This document shows, one piece after another, positions 53,659 to 62,642 of a stretch of 64,000 nt of DNA (its first letter is position 1; every line of letters begins with the position of its first letter). Origin of the DNA: Afifella aestuarii. Its GTDB lineage: Bacteria > Pseudomonadota > Alphaproteobacteria > Rhizobiales > Afifellaceae. The DNA lies in the NCBI RefSeq assembly GCF_004023665.1, contig NZ_SAUF01000002.1, positions 558,001 through 622,000 of the forward strand. Direction: 5' to 3'. Made by a program: the position numbers and the translations under genes. The notes beneath the pieces are model-generated. The model had not been told where the DNA came from. It searched no databases and was given only the letters and a program-made list of their open reading frames with translations.

Positions 53659-54984
53659 ATGGCTCAGAACTTCGATCTTCTCGTCCGTGGCGCGATCCTC
53701 ATCAACCACGACGGCATTGGCCCGCGCGACATCGGCGTGAAGGGCGGTCGCATCGCCGCTCTCGGCGACCTTTCCGGCGCCGACGCCGGCGAAGTCATCG
53801 ACGCAACCGGTCTGCACATTCTGCCGGGCGTCATCGACACGCAGGTGCATTTCCGCGAACCGGGCGCCGAACACAAGGAGGATCTGGAAACAGGTTCTCG
53901 CGCGGCTGTGCTCGGCGGTGTCACCGCCGTCTTCGAAATGCCCAACACCAAGCCTTTGACGACCTCTGCGGAAATGCTGGCCGACAAGCTTGCCCGGGCG
54001 CACGGGCGCATGCATTGCGACCACGCCTTCTGGGTCGGCGGCACCCATGCCAATGCGAAGGATGTGGCCGAGTTGGAGCGTCTGCCGGGCACTGCCGGCA
54101 TCAAGGTCTTCATGGGCTCCTCGACCGGCGATCTCCTCGTGGCCGACGACGAGGGCGTCGAAGCGATCTTGAGGAACACCCGCCGCCGTGCCGCCTTCCA
54201 CAGCGAAGACGAGATGCGGCTGAAGGCGCGGCTCGACGAGCGGCGCGAGAACGACCCGTCGAGCCATCCCGTCTGGCGTGATGTCGAGGCGGCGCTTTCC
54301 TCCACCCGCAGGCTCGTTGCGATCGCCCGGCGCACCGGCGCGGCGATCCATATCCTGCATGTCTCCACGGCCGAGGAGATGGCCTTCCTCGCCGCGCATA
54401 AGGATGTCGCCTCGATCGAGGTGACGCCGCACCATCTGACGCTTTCGGCGGAGGAATATGGCCGTCTCGGCACGCTTTTGCAGATGAACCCGCCGGTGCG
54501 CGGGGCGGAACATCGCGCGGCGCTGTGGACCGGTGTGGAAAACGGCACCGCCGATATTCTGGGCTCCGACCATGCCCCGCACACTTTGGAGGAAAAGGCC
54601 GCCGTCTATCCGGCCTCACCCTCGGGCATGCCGGGCGTGCAGACACTTCTGCCGGTTATGCTCGACCATGCGGCGAAGGGGCGGCTTTCGCTTCTGCGCC
54701 TGATGGACATGACGAGTGCCGGTCCGGCGCGGCTTTTCGGCATTCGTGGCAAGGGCCGCGTCGCCGTGGGCTACGACGCCGATTTGACCCTTGTCGATCT
54801 GAAGCGGGAGACGACGATCACCAACGCGTCGATGGGCTCGCGGTCCAACTGGACGCCCTATGACGGCAAGCCGATCACGGGTGCTCCGGTCGGCACGATC
54901 ATTCGAGGCCGACGGGTGATGTGGGAGGGCGAGATCACCACGGCCTCGATCGGCGAGCCGGTGCGGTTCTGGGCTTCGGCCTGA
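53659..54984 (+). CDS. pyrC: dihydroorotase (class I type)
   Basis: A zinc amidohydrolase of 441 residues that cyclises carbamoyl-aspartate in pyrimidine synthesis. Metal ligands appear in VIDTQVHFREPGAEHKED (His pair near 62), the carboxylated-Lys region GIKVFMGSSTG, AIHILHVST, VTPHHLTL and LGSDHAPHTLEEK. This arrangement fits the long class I dihydroorotases. The symbol pyrC is by family; a related hydantoinase cannot be fully excluded. Divergent from ygfZ with 88 bp between the starts. Confidence 0.9.
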   Translation: MAQNFDLLVRGAILINHDGIGPRDIGVKGGRIAALGDLSGADAGEVIDATGLHILPGVIDTQVHFREPGAEHKEDLETGSRAAVLGGVTAVFEMPNTKPLTTSAEMLADKLARAHGRMHCDHAFWVGGTHANAKDVAELERLPGTAGIKVFMGSSTGDLLVADDEGVEAILRNTRRRAAFHSEDEMRLKARLDERRENDPSSHPVWRDVEAALSSTRRLVAIARRTGAAIHILHVSTAEEMAFLAAHKDVASIEVTPHHLTLSAEEYGRLGTLLQMNPPVRGAEHRAALWTGVENGTADILGSDHAPHTLEEKAAVYPASPSGMPGVQTLLPVMLDHAAKGRLSLLRLMDMTSAGPARLFGIRGKGRVAVGYDADLTLVDLKRETTITNASMGSRSNWTPYDGKPITGAPVGTIIRGRRVMWEGEITTASIGEPVRFWASA

Positions 54985-55099
54985 GGCGTCAGACGAAGCG
55001 GGATTGTTTCAAGGCGTTCTTAACGGCGTTTCGGGAGGTTTCTCTGCAAATGCAACGGATCTGCTAAGGAGTGGATAACCACCAGCGGGAGCTCTCGCA

Positions 55100-56524
55100 T
55101 TGATTCCTGATCAGGAGATGCCGGCAGGCCGTGTGCGCGGCTTCCTGGCGCTTGCCCGCAATGCCCTTGCCGACAGCGACGAGCGCGCCCGCGCGCGCCG
55201 CGCCTCTCTGATCGCCCTTGCCCTGCGCGTTGGGAATGCAGTTCTCGCTTATGGAACTCAGGTCGTTCTGGCGCGCCTGATGGGGCAGTTCGAATACGGT
55301 ATTTTCGCGTTCACCTGGGTCTGGCTTCTCGTCTTCGGATCCATCAGCACGCTCGGCCTTGGCGATTCGCCGGTGCGCTTTGTCCCGGCGCTGCGCGAGA
55401 CGGGCAGGCACGATGAACTTCGCGGTTTTCTGCGTTTTGCCGCCATCACCTCGATCGTCACTCCGGTAGTCTTGGCTACGATCTTCCTGCTCGGGATCTC
55501 TTTTGCCGGGCCGTGGATCGAAAGCGCCTACGTTTATCCGCTTTTATTGATGGCGGTGGCGATGCCCTTCGGCTGCTTTCAGGCCTATATGGAAAATGTT
55601 GGCCGCGCCTATTTCTGGACGATGCCGGCCTTGTTTCCGGTCTACATCCTGCGCCATTCGCTCATTCTTGTTTACATGGTCGCAGCCGTGGCGCTCGGGT
55701 TTGAGGCCACAGCCGTCACGGCCTTCGGCTGCACCATTCTCGCGATGGTCACGGCGACCATCTGGCAGACCTACCAGATCTTCGGCCGTCTCAGAAAAAC
55801 CGTGCCGCCCGGACCGCGCGTCTATCGCCTGAAAGAATGGTTGGTCGGCTCCGCACCTTTTGCCGTCCTGGAAGGCATGTTCCATCTCTTCGCCTATATG
55901 GCGGTGCTCGTGCTTTCCTTCTTCGTGAGTCCGGCACAGATCGGCATCTATTTCGCGGCGACGCGCATCGTGCAGGTGGTGGCATTCATCCCCTATGCGG
56001 CCTCGGTCGGGTCTGCACATCTTTTCTCTGCGAGCCATGCGGCCGGTGATCAGGCGCGGCTGACGACACTGACGCGCGAAGTGAGTCTCGTGAGCTTCGT
56101 GGCCTCGGCGGGTGTCACGATCCTGGTTGTCACCACAGGCGTTTGGCTTCTTCAATTATTCGGTGAGGGGTTCCAGGCGGGTTACGACGTCCTCCTCATC
56201 CTCGCGGTTGGCATGGTGGCGCGGGCGATCTTCGGGCCGGCCGAAGATATCCTCAACATGACTGGCTTCAGCCACCTCTCGGCAACGACCTATGTGGTGA
56301 TGGTGGTGATCAACGGCGTGCTCAACGTCGCCCTGATCATTCCTTTCGGGATCACCGGCGCCGCGATCGCGACGACGCTTGCGCTCACCATCCGCTCCAT
56401 CTGGCTCGCATGGGCCGTGCGCCAGCGGCTCGGCCTCGATACCAGCATCGTCGGCGCCTGGGCGCTCCTTGCCGAGACGGTCGGGCGTTGGCGCAAAGGC
56501 AAAGCGGCGACGCCCGCGCAATAG
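55100..56524 (+). CDS. polysaccharide/oligosaccharide flippase (MOP/Wzx-like)
   Basis: An integral membrane protein of 474 residues with about twelve hydrophobic helices. It has the polysaccharide biosynthesis pattern: VVLARLMGQFEYGIFAFTWV near the second helix and a C-terminal GITGAAIATTLALTIRS. Relatives flip lipid-linked sugars across the inner membrane. The start is a TTG with GGGAG eight bases upstream, a stronger ribosome site than any later ATG. It stands alone, with no glycosyltransferase next to it, so the cargo is unknown. Confidence 0.85.
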   Translation: MIPDQEMPAGRVRGFLALARNALADSDERARARRASLIALALRVGNAVLAYGTQVVLARLMGQFEYGIFAFTWVWLLVFGSISTLGLGDSPVRFVPALRETGRHDELRGFLRFAAITSIVTPVVLATIFLLGISFAGPWIESAYVYPLLLMAVAMPFGCFQAYMENVGRAYFWTMPALFPVYILRHSLILVYMVAAVALGFEATAVTAFGCTILAMVTATIWQTYQIFGRLRKTVPPGPRVYRLKEWLVGSAPFAVLEGMFHLFAYMAVLVLSFFVSPAQIGIYFAATRIVQVVAFIPYAASVGSAHLFSASHAAGDQARLTTLTREVSLVSFVASAGVTILVVTTGVWLLQLFGEGFQAGYDVLLILAVGMVARAIFGPAEDILNMTGFSHLSATTYVVMVVINGVLNVALIIPFGITGAAIATTLALTIRSIWLAWAVRQRLGLDTSIVGAWALLAETVGRWRKGKAATPAQ

Positions 56525-56549
56525 GGCCGGTGAGGCCCGGTGAGCCCGC

Positions 56550-57377
56550 TCAGTCGCCCGCCAGGAAGAAATGCCAGCGCCCGTCCGGGCTGATGCCGAG
56601 ACGGAAGAAGATGTAGGCGCCGTAGGACTGGATATCCTGCCAGTCGCCGGCCGTGATCAGCGTGAAGAGCTGCACCATCTGCTGCGGCGAGAGCCGGTCG
56701 AGCGGGTAGCGCGCGAAATACGGCCAGAGATACATCGCATTTGGGCTGTCGCGATCGACATAGAGGAAATCGCTCTCCAGGATTTCCAGCATGATGGCGA
56801 GCATTTCCCGGCCTTCCGGATCGCCGGACAGAGATTTCAGATATTCGATCGGGTCGCCGACATTGTCGAAGCCGAAGGCCGGCGCCGGATCCTGCGCCTC
56901 GATCAGGGGCCTGAGCCGTTCGATATCGCCGGAGAGCGCCGCCTCGTGCAGCGCTTCCCAGGTCTTGCGCACGGGCTCCGGCATCGCCTGCTCGCCCTTC
57001 AGGACATCGAGATATTCCGGCACGGCCTTGCCGGGCTCGGCCGCCGCCTGCGGATCTCGAGGCGCGACCTCTCTCGGCGCTTGGCTCGTCTGACCGTTTT
57101 CCGGATCCGGCTCGCCTTCCTCTTCCGATTGGCCCTCGGCCGGTGTGGCGGGTGCCGGTGTCGCCTGATCGTCAGAGGCTGGGGGCGGAGCGTTCTCCGG
57201 GGCGGCGCCGTCCTGCGCAAAGGCGGCTGCGCCGAGCCCAAGGCAGAATGCCGTCGCGATCGCGGCAACGCCGCCGAACCGCCGAGCTTTCCGGGCCACG
57301 GATCGCTCCGATCGATGGTTTCTCTGTGTCGATGCGGCCAAGGCCCTGACGGCGCCCGCTGCGGCTGTGTCGGTCAT
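56550..57377 (-). CDS. conserved periplasmic protein of unknown function
   Basis: A 275-residue protein from the ATG at 57377; GGGGGA lies ten bases upstream. A basic N-terminus and a hydrophobic segment (GVAAIATAFCLGLGAAAFAQ) form a signal peptide. A disordered Pro/Glu/Gln stretch (about 55-120) follows, then a compact domain: YLDVLKGEQAMPEPVRKTWE, AALSGDIERLRPLIE, EMLAIMLEILESDFLYVD, YLWPYFARYPLDRLSP, and a closing YGAYIFFRLGISPDGRWHFF. No enzymatic motif is seen. The end of the protein recalls SH3-like or NTF2-like folds, but I cannot name a family. Confidence 0.72.
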   Translation of the reverse strand: MTDTAAAGAVRALAASTQRNHRSERSVARKARRFGGVAAIATAFCLGLGAAAFAQDGAAPENAPPPASDDQATPAPATPAEGQSEEEGEPDPENGQTSQAPREVAPRDPQAAAEPGKAVPEYLDVLKGEQAMPEPVRKTWEALHEAALSGDIERLRPLIEAQDPAPAFGFDNVGDPIEYLKSLSGDPEGREMLAIMLEILESDFLYVDRDSPNAMYLWPYFARYPLDRLSPQQMVQLFTLITAGDWQDIQSYGAYIFFRLGISPDGRWHFFLAGD

Positions 57378-57495
57378 CTCGACCAATCCCCCTTTTTGCC
57401 CATCGTGAATATCTGCCGGATTCGATGGCGAGAGCGAGGCAGCTCGCAAATTCCGGCAGGACGCCCCGCTGGTTTCCGTCTCCCGGCTGCGGCCT

Positions 57496-57951
57496 TTACT
57501 GCCCGTAGCGGGTGCGGATATCGGAGGCGATCTCCGCGCTTTCCTTCAGATAGCGGGCGATGCTCGCCTCGGCCGCCGGCGTGCAGGTCTCATAGACGGC
57601 GTTGTAGGTTTCAAAGCCGTGGTTGAAGCGTCCGACGAGGCGCGCCTTGCGCTCCGGGCCCGGCGCCTCGGCGGCGAGCATCGCCTCCATATCGGCCTTC
57701 CAGGCGGGCCCGTCTTCCGCCCCGCAGAGATTGCGCAGGAAATAGAGGGCGCCCAGAAGCTCCGACAGGCGCAGAAGCTTCGGTTCGTAGATCGGAGGCG
57801 GCGGTTCGGAGGATTGCTGCGAAACCGCGGCGTCGCCACCTTCCTGCGCAACGGCTTCCCCGACGAAGCCGATGCAAGGCTGGCCGACCCCGAGAGAGGT
57901 CAAAATCACGAGGATCAGAAGAAAAGAAAGACGCCGCATCCTTGAGATCAT
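57496..57951 (-). CDS. TIGR02301 family protein, secreted
   Basis: A 151-residue protein. After a signal peptide (LSFLLILVILTSLGVGQPC) it carries LLRLSELLGALYFLRNLCG, KADMEAMLAAEAPGPERKARL, FNHGFETYNAVYETCTPAAE and a closing SDIRTRYGQ. This is the pattern of the Hyphomicrobiales-specific TIGR02301 family. Two conserved cysteines may pair. The start is uncertain (57951 or 57939). It lies between the NUDIX gene and the periplasmic protein gene on the same strand. Function unknown. Confidence 0.85.
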   Translation of the reverse strand: MISRMRRLSFLLILVILTSLGVGQPCIGFVGEAVAQEGGDAAVSQQSSEPPPPIYEPKLLRLSELLGALYFLRNLCGAEDGPAWKADMEAMLAAEAPGPERKARLVGRFNHGFETYNAVYETCTPAAEASIARYLKESAEIASDIRTRYGQ

Positions 57952-57971
57952 GCGCCGGGGTCTTTCTCGCT

Positions 57972-58436
57972 TCAAGACGATGCCAGGGCACATGCCCCGT
58001 CCTCCTTATGTGCGGCGCCTGCGGCGATGGCGTGTGCGATGAATGCGATCGCGCCGGGCGTGAGAGGCAGCCCTCCGACCTCCTCGAAGGGCACGAAGAG
58101 CGCGCGGTCGACGTCGTCACCAGCCGCGGGTTCGCCGCCGCAATGATGGCCGGTGAAGACTTCGAGGCGTTTCGATGGGGTGCCGCCCGTCTCATGGCGT
58201 CCGAGCGAGACGAGGGGGCCGGCCGGAAGTCCCGTCTCCTCCATCAGCTCGCGGCGTGCCGCTGCTTCTGCTGTTTCGCCGGGCTCCACATGGCCGCCGG
58301 GGAAGCTCCAGATGGCGCTGAAGGGCGGTTTGCTGCGGCGGACCAGGAGGACGGCCGTGCGCTTGAGAAGCACGATGCTCGCGCCATCGACAGGATCGGT
58401 GGCCGGTCGTTCTGAACTCGTGCCCGGCTTTGTCAT
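57972..58436 (-). CDS. NUDIX hydrolase
   Basis: A 154-residue NUDIX protein. The NUDIX box is complete: [17 protein letters not shown] followed by LMEETG. The leading [25 protein letters not shown] and WSFPGGH are typical of ADP-ribose/NADH pyrophosphatase or MutT-like enzymes. The substrate cannot be told. AAAGGGAGA precedes the ATG at 58436. It is divergent from the SRAP gene with 41 bp between the starts. Confidence 0.9.
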   Translation of the reverse strand: MTKPGTSSERPATDPVDGASIVLLKRTAVLLVRRSKPPFSAIWSFPGGHVEPGETAEAAARRELMEETGLPAGPLVSLGRHETGGTPSKRLEVFTGHHCGGEPAAGDDVDRALFVPFEEVGGLPLTPGAIAFIAHAIAAGAAHKEDGACALASS

Positions 58437-58477
58437 CCGCTCTCCCTTTTGCCGCATGGCGCTGATACACAGAGCCT

Positions 58478-59197
58478 ATGTGCGGACGCTTCGTTCTGGC
58501 CATGCCGGCCGACGTCATCAAGGAGCTTTTCAACCTCGCCGTCTTCGACGAGCGTCTCCTGCCGCCCCGCTACAACATCGCCCCGACGCAGCCGATCGTC
58601 GTCATCCGCCAGGGCTTCGACGGCGTCGAAGGCGTCCCGATGCGCTGGGGTTTCCTGCCGTCCTGGGTCAAGGACACGACGCGCTTTCCGCTCCTCATCA
58701 ATGCGCGGGCGGAGGATATCCGCGAAAAGCCGGCATTTCGCAACGCCATTCGCAGGCGCCGCTGCCTCGTCCCGGCCTCTGGGTTCTACGAATGGCAGGC
58801 GCGCGGCAAAGGCCCGAAGCAACCCTATTGGATCGCGCCCAAGGCGGCCGGGCCGGTCGCCTTCGCCGGGATCTGGGAAACCTGGATCGGCACGGACGGA
58901 AGCGAGATCGACACCGCCGCCATCATCACGGTCGCGGCCGAAGCGCCGCTCGACGAGGTGCATCATCGGCGCCCGGCGATGATCGCGCCGGAGAATTTTG
59001 CGCTTTGGCTTTCGGGCGAGGAGACGACCGATGCGGCTTTGTCGATCCTCACCGATCTCGGGGCGGAGGCATTGCACGCGACGCCTGTGTCACGGCGCGT
59101 CAACCGTGTCGCTGACGACGATGCGGGCCTGATCGAGCCTGTTTCGGAGGAAGAGGAGGCGCCACCGGCCAAGCCGGTGCAGCAGCGGTTGCTTTAA
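58478..59197 (+). CDS. SRAP domain protein, abasic-site processing (YedK/HMCES-like)
   Basis: SRAP proteins protect abasic sites in single-stranded DNA by forming a thiazolidine crosslink through Cys2. All known key residues are visible in this 239-residue protein: Cys2 in MCGRF, Asn75 in INARAED, Glu105 in SGFYEWQ and His162 in EVHHRRPAMI. The start must be at 58478 so that Cys2 becomes N-terminal after Met removal. In other bacteria the genes are linked to the SOS response; no obvious LexA box is visible here. Tail-to-tail overlap of 4 bp with the GNAT gene. Confidence 0.92.
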   Translation: MCGRFVLAMPADVIKELFNLAVFDERLLPPRYNIAPTQPIVVIRQGFDGVEGVPMRWGFLPSWVKDTTRFPLLINARAEDIREKPAFRNAIRRRRCLVPASGFYEWQARGKGPKQPYWIAPKAAGPVAFAGIWETWIGTDGSEIDTAAIITVAAEAPLDEVHHRRPAMIAPENFALWLSGEETTDAALSILTDLGAEALHATPVSRRVNRVADDDAGLIEPVSEEEEAPPAKPVQQRLL

Positions 59198-59658
59198 TCG
59201 GCTTGTGGCTTTTCCGCCGATGGGATTTCTTTCTGCATGCAGATGCGGTCCTGGGCGTGGAAGCCGAGCGCTTCGTAAAAGCCTTTGGCGACTTCGTTAT
59301 CGCCGCGGATGAGCAGGTTGAGCTTCCAGATGCCTTTTGCCGCAAGCCATGCCTCGGCCGCCGCCATCATCTCCCGGCCGAAACCCTGGCCACGCCAATC
59401 GGGGTCGGTCGCGACGTAATAGACGGCGCCACGATGCCCGTCATGGCCGACCATCACTGAGGCGACGAGGTGCTCGTCCTCAGGCCGGCGTCCGACGAGG
59501 ATCGTGCTCGCCGGTGCGGCAAGGGCGAAGCGGATATCCTGGCGCGGGTCGTTCCAGGGGCGGGTCAGGCCGGCGCGCTCGAAAAGGGCGACAAGCGCGT
59601 CTTCGTCTTTGCCCCCAATATCGCCGCTGTCGAACTCAGCGATCGAAAGCGACGTCAC
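59194..59658 (-). CDS. GNAT family acetyltransferase, YpeA-like
   Basis: A 154-residue acetyltransferase. The N-terminal LVALFERAGLTRPWNDPRQDI, the acetyl-CoA loop VATDPDWRGQGFGREMMAAAE and the closing LLIRGDNEVAKGFYEALGF are those of the YpeA group. Target unknown. Its start overlaps the stop of the FAD-linked dehydrogenase gene by 4 bp (ATGA), so the two are probably expressed together. Confidence 0.88.
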   Translation of the reverse strand: MTSLSIAEFDSGDIGGKDEDALVALFERAGLTRPWNDPRQDIRFALAAPASTILVGRRPEDEHLVASVMVGHDGHRGAVYYVATDPDWRGQGFGREMMAAAEAWLAAKGIWKLNLLIRGDNEVAKGFYEALGFHAQDRICMQKEIPSAEKPQAD

Positions 59659-61079
59659 AGCATGCGTCCCGGGTTCAGGATGCCGTTTGGATCGAAGGCC
59701 GTCTTGATCCGGCGCATGAGGTCGAGCTCGATCCCGCTTTTGACCTCCGCGAGGAGTTTGCGTTTCAGCCGTCCGATACCGTGCTCGGCGGAGATTGAGC
59801 CGGACAGCTCTCCGACGATGCCGTGGACGATCGTATTCACCTCGTCCCAGCGGGCGAGGAATTCTTCACGGTCGGCGCCGACGGGCTGGCTCACATTGTA
59901 ATGGATGTTGCCGTCGCCGAGATGGCCGAAGGGCAGGGGGCGCGCGCCGGGCACGGCCTCTATGACGGCCGCCGATGCGCGCTTCAAGAATTCGGGGATC
60001 TTGGCGACCGGCACGGAGACGTCGTGCTTGATGGAGCCGCCTTCCTTCTTCTGCACTTCGCTCATCGTGTGGCGGATGTGCCAGAATTCGGCCGCCTGCG
60101 CGAGGGAGGCTGCCGGGGCGCCATCGAGCACTTCCTCCGCCTCGAACGCGGCTTCGAGCGTCGTCTCCATCAGCTCGCTCGCCTCCGCCTCGCTGCGACC
60201 GGAGGAAATCTCGACGAGGCAGTACCATGGATAGGGGGCCTGAAGCGGATCGCGCGTGCCTTCCTGGTGCCGGAGCACGAAGTCGATCCCGAGGCGCGGC
60301 ATCAGCTCAAAGCCGGTCAGAGCCGAGCCAGCTGTCTGCGAAAACCGGCGAAACAGTGTGAGGGCGGTCTCAGGATCTTCGACCGCGAGAAAGGCGACGG
60401 CGCGGCCTTTGGGGGCCGGAAAGAGCCTGAGGGACGCCGCCGTGATGACGCCGAGCGTGCCTTCCGATCCGATGAAAAGCTGTTTCAGATCGTAGCCGGT
60501 ATTGTCTTTCCTGAGGCGGCGCAGGCCGTTCCAGATGGTGCCGTCGGCCATGACCACCTCAAGGCCGAGAACGAGATCGCGGGTGTTGCCGTAGGCGAGT
60601 ACGCCCGTGCCGCCGGCATTGGTGGCGATGTTGCCGCCGATGCGACAGGAGCCCTGTGCGCCGAGCGACAGAGGAAAGAACAGACCCGCTTCGCTCGCGG
60701 CCTTCTGGATCTCTTCCAAGACGACACCCGCCTCGGCGACGAGGGTTGCTCCGTCCCGGTCGACGTCGCGAATCGCTTTCAGTCTTTCCAGCGTCAGAAC
60801 GACTTCGCGACCGCTTTCGTCCGGAACCTGAGCCCCTACGAGCCCGGTATTGCCGCCTTGCGGCACGATCGGCACGCCGGTCTCGTTGGCAAAGCGCAGG
60901 ATGCCTGCGACTTCATCGGGCGACGCCGGCCGGACGACAGCCGCCGGCACGCCGAAATAGAGATCGCGCCATTCCACACAATAAGGCCGTGTTTCCTCAG
61001 GCCTGGTGAGGACATGCGTCTCGCCGACGATGGCAGATAGGGCCGAGACGACGGCCTGTTGGGTCGGGGTGTCGTTCAT
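59655..61079 (-). CDS. FAD-binding oxidoreductase, GlcD / D-2-hydroxyacid dehydrogenase family
   Basis: A 474-residue flavoprotein. A PCMH-type FAD domain contains VVRPASPDEVAGILRFANE, VPQGGNTGLVGAQVP, LGAQGSCRIGGNIATNAGG and FIGSEGTLGVITAASLRL. The C-terminal FAD_oxidase_C domain has GHLGDGNIHYNVSQP, whose His pair binds metal in D-2-hydroxyglutarate and D-lactate dehydrogenases, and SAEHGIGRLKR. Oxidation of a D-2-hydroxyacid (2-hydroxyglutarate, lactate or glycolate) is likely. No GlcE/GlcF partner is adjacent, which favours the single-subunit type. Start ATG at 61079. Divergent from fabI across 125 bp. Confidence 0.9.
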   Translation of the reverse strand: MNDTPTQQAVVSALSAIVGETHVLTRPEETRPYCVEWRDLYFGVPAAVVRPASPDEVAGILRFANETGVPIVPQGGNTGLVGAQVPDESGREVVLTLERLKAIRDVDRDGATLVAEAGVVLEEIQKAASEAGLFFPLSLGAQGSCRIGGNIATNAGGTGVLAYGNTRDLVLGLEVVMADGTIWNGLRRLRKDNTGYDLKQLFIGSEGTLGVITAASLRLFPAPKGRAVAFLAVEDPETALTLFRRFSQTAGSALTGFELMPRLGIDFVLRHQEGTRDPLQAPYPWYCLVEISSGRSEAEASELMETTLEAAFEAEEVLDGAPAASLAQAAEFWHIRHTMSEVQKKEGGSIKHDVSVPVAKIPEFLKRASAAVIEAVPGARPLPFGHLGDGNIHYNVSQPVGADREEFLARWDEVNTIVHGIVGELSGSISAEHGIGRLKRKLLAEVKSGIELDLMRRIKTAFDPNGILNPGRML

Positions 61080-61204
61080 CGCAGCGACATTAGCAGCTGG
61101 CGTCAGGAGGTGAAGCCCTGCTTGCGGCACTCAGAATCCCGTGCCATTACGGCACCCTTCATGGGACGCCGGGCGTCGCGAAGGGCAAAGCAAACGGAAG
61201 AAAT

Positions 61205-62026
61205 ATGACCGCAGCAAACGGCATCATGGCGGGTAAACGCGGACTGATCCTCGGAATCGCCAACAATCGATCCATTGCATGGGGCATCGCCAAGGCAGCG
61301 CGCGACGCCGGGGCGCAGCTTGCGCTCACCTATCAGGGCGACGCTCTGAAGAAGCGTGTGGAACCGCTTGCCAAAGAGCTCGACGCGCTGGTGGTCGGCC
61401 ATTGCGACGTGACGGACGGCGCGACGATGGACGCCGTTTTCGAGACGATCCGCGAAGAATGGGGCGGCCTCGATTTTCTCGTCCATGCGGTTGCCTATTC
61501 CGACAAGGATGAACTCGACGGGCGCTACATCGACACGACCGAGGCGAACTTCAACAAGTCGCTCTACGTCTCATGCTATTCGCTGACGGCGCTCGCACAG
61601 CGCGCCGAAAAGCTGATGCCGAATGGCGGCTCGATCCTGACGCTCACCTATTACGGCGCCGAAAAGGTGATGCCGCACTACAACGTCATGGGCGTGGCCA
61701 AGGCGGCGCTCGAGGCGAGCGTGCGCTATCTGGCCGTCGATCTCGGCCCGTCCGGCATCCGCGTCAACGCGATCTCCGCCGGCCCGATCAAGACGCTGGC
61801 TGCCTCCGCCATCGGCGATTTCCGCTACATCTTGAAGTGGAACGAGTACAACGCCCCGCTCCGCCGCACCGTCACACCGGACGATGTCGGCCAGTCGGCG
61901 CTTTATCTCCTCTCCGATATGGGACGTGCGGTCACCGGCGAAGTGCATCATGTCGACGCCGGCTATCACGTCGTCGGCATGAAAGCGGTCGACGCGCCGG
62001 ACATCACGACGGTCCTGAAGGAATAG
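61205..62026 (+). CDS. fabI: enoyl-[acyl-carrier-protein] reductase (NADH)
   Basis: FabI carries out the last reduction of fatty-acid elongation. The 273-residue SDR-type enzyme has GLILGIANNRSIAWGIAKA at the nucleotide site, LVHAVAYSDKDEL, the Tyr-x6-Lys pair in HYNVMGVAKAALEAS, and NAISAGPIKTLAAS. GGAAG precedes the ATG. Two short palindromes, gtgccattacggcac at 61141 and gacgccgggcgtc at about 61173, lie in the divergent promoter region. Confidence 0.95.
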   Translation: MTAANGIMAGKRGLILGIANNRSIAWGIAKAARDAGAQLALTYQGDALKKRVEPLAKELDALVVGHCDVTDGATMDAVFETIREEWGGLDFLVHAVAYSDKDELDGRYIDTTEANFNKSLYVSCYSLTALAQRAEKLMPNGGSILTLTYYGAEKVMPHYNVMGVAKAALEASVRYLAVDLGPSGIRVNAISAGPIKTLAASAIGDFRYILKWNEYNAPLRRTVTPDDVGQSALYLLSDMGRAVTGEVHHVDAGYHVVGMKAVDAPDITTVLKE

Positions 62027-62050
62027 CCGAAATCGCAATCGCGGCAGGCG

Positions 62051-62635
62051 TCACGGGCGGATGAGCGCATCCACCCGGTAATGCGCCCGGGCTTTGTGCC
62101 AGACAGGCACAAGCTGCCGCTCGAGATTTTTCCGCAAGAATCCGTGCGCGAGAGCCGGATGTACCGCCGCGTCCGAAAAAGGTCGCACATGGTGCACGAG
62201 GACGATGCGCCCGCCGCGTGCAAGGCGGGTCGGAAGCTCCGCGGCCAGCCGGCGAAGCGCGGCGTCACTGAGATAATAGGCGACCTCCGAGGCGACGATG
62301 AGGTCGAATTCGCCCCTCGGCAGATCGCGCGGCAAAACCGCCTCGCGGAAGCGGACGGAGGCGAGGTCAGCACATTCCCGTCTCGCTTCGGCAAGCGCCG
62401 TTGGCGAGGCATCGAGCGCGAGAAGTCGGAGCGTGAGAGGGGCGAGCGCCCGGCTCGTCACACCGATGGCGCAGCCGAGCTCCAGCCCGCGCGCATAAGG
62501 CCCGCTGCCGGCCGCAGCGACGAGATCGCGGCGCTTCATTTCTTCAAAGGAGGAGCTTCGATAGCGCCAGGGGTCGATGTCGTGGCGAAATTTCGCTTCA
62601 AACCCGTCCGGATCGATTGCGGCGCGCGGCGTCAT
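62051..62635 (-). CDS. NodS-like class I SAM-dependent methyltransferase
   Basis: A 194-residue methyltransferase from the ATG at 62635 (GAGG five bases upstream). It has FRHDIDPWRYRSSSFEEMKR, the SAM motif LELGCAIGVTSRALAPL, LLALDASPTALAEARR and FDLIVASEVAYYLSD. The DPW start and the YYLSD segment closely recall NodS, which N-methylates lipo-chitooligosaccharides in some rhizobia. Relatives are widespread outside symbionts, so nodulation is not implied. It is 7 bp from the acyl-CoA dehydrogenase-like gene. Substrate unknown, possibly an amine on a sugar. Confidence 0.82.
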   Translation of the reverse strand: MTPRAAIDPDGFEAKFRHDIDPWRYRSSSFEEMKRRDLVAAAGSGPYARGLELGCAIGVTSRALAPLTLRLLALDASPTALAEARRECADLASVRFREAVLPRDLPRGEFDLIVASEVAYYLSDAALRRLAAELPTRLARGGRIVLVHHVRPFSDAAVHPALAHGFLRKNLERQLVPVWHKARAHYRVDALIRP

Positions 62636-62642
62636 CGGGACC

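Noticed and set aside
62051-62635. NodS-like gene as evidence of a symbiosis island
   Set aside because: No other nod, nif or mobile genes are present, composition is like the neighbours, and NodS relatives occur in non-symbionts.
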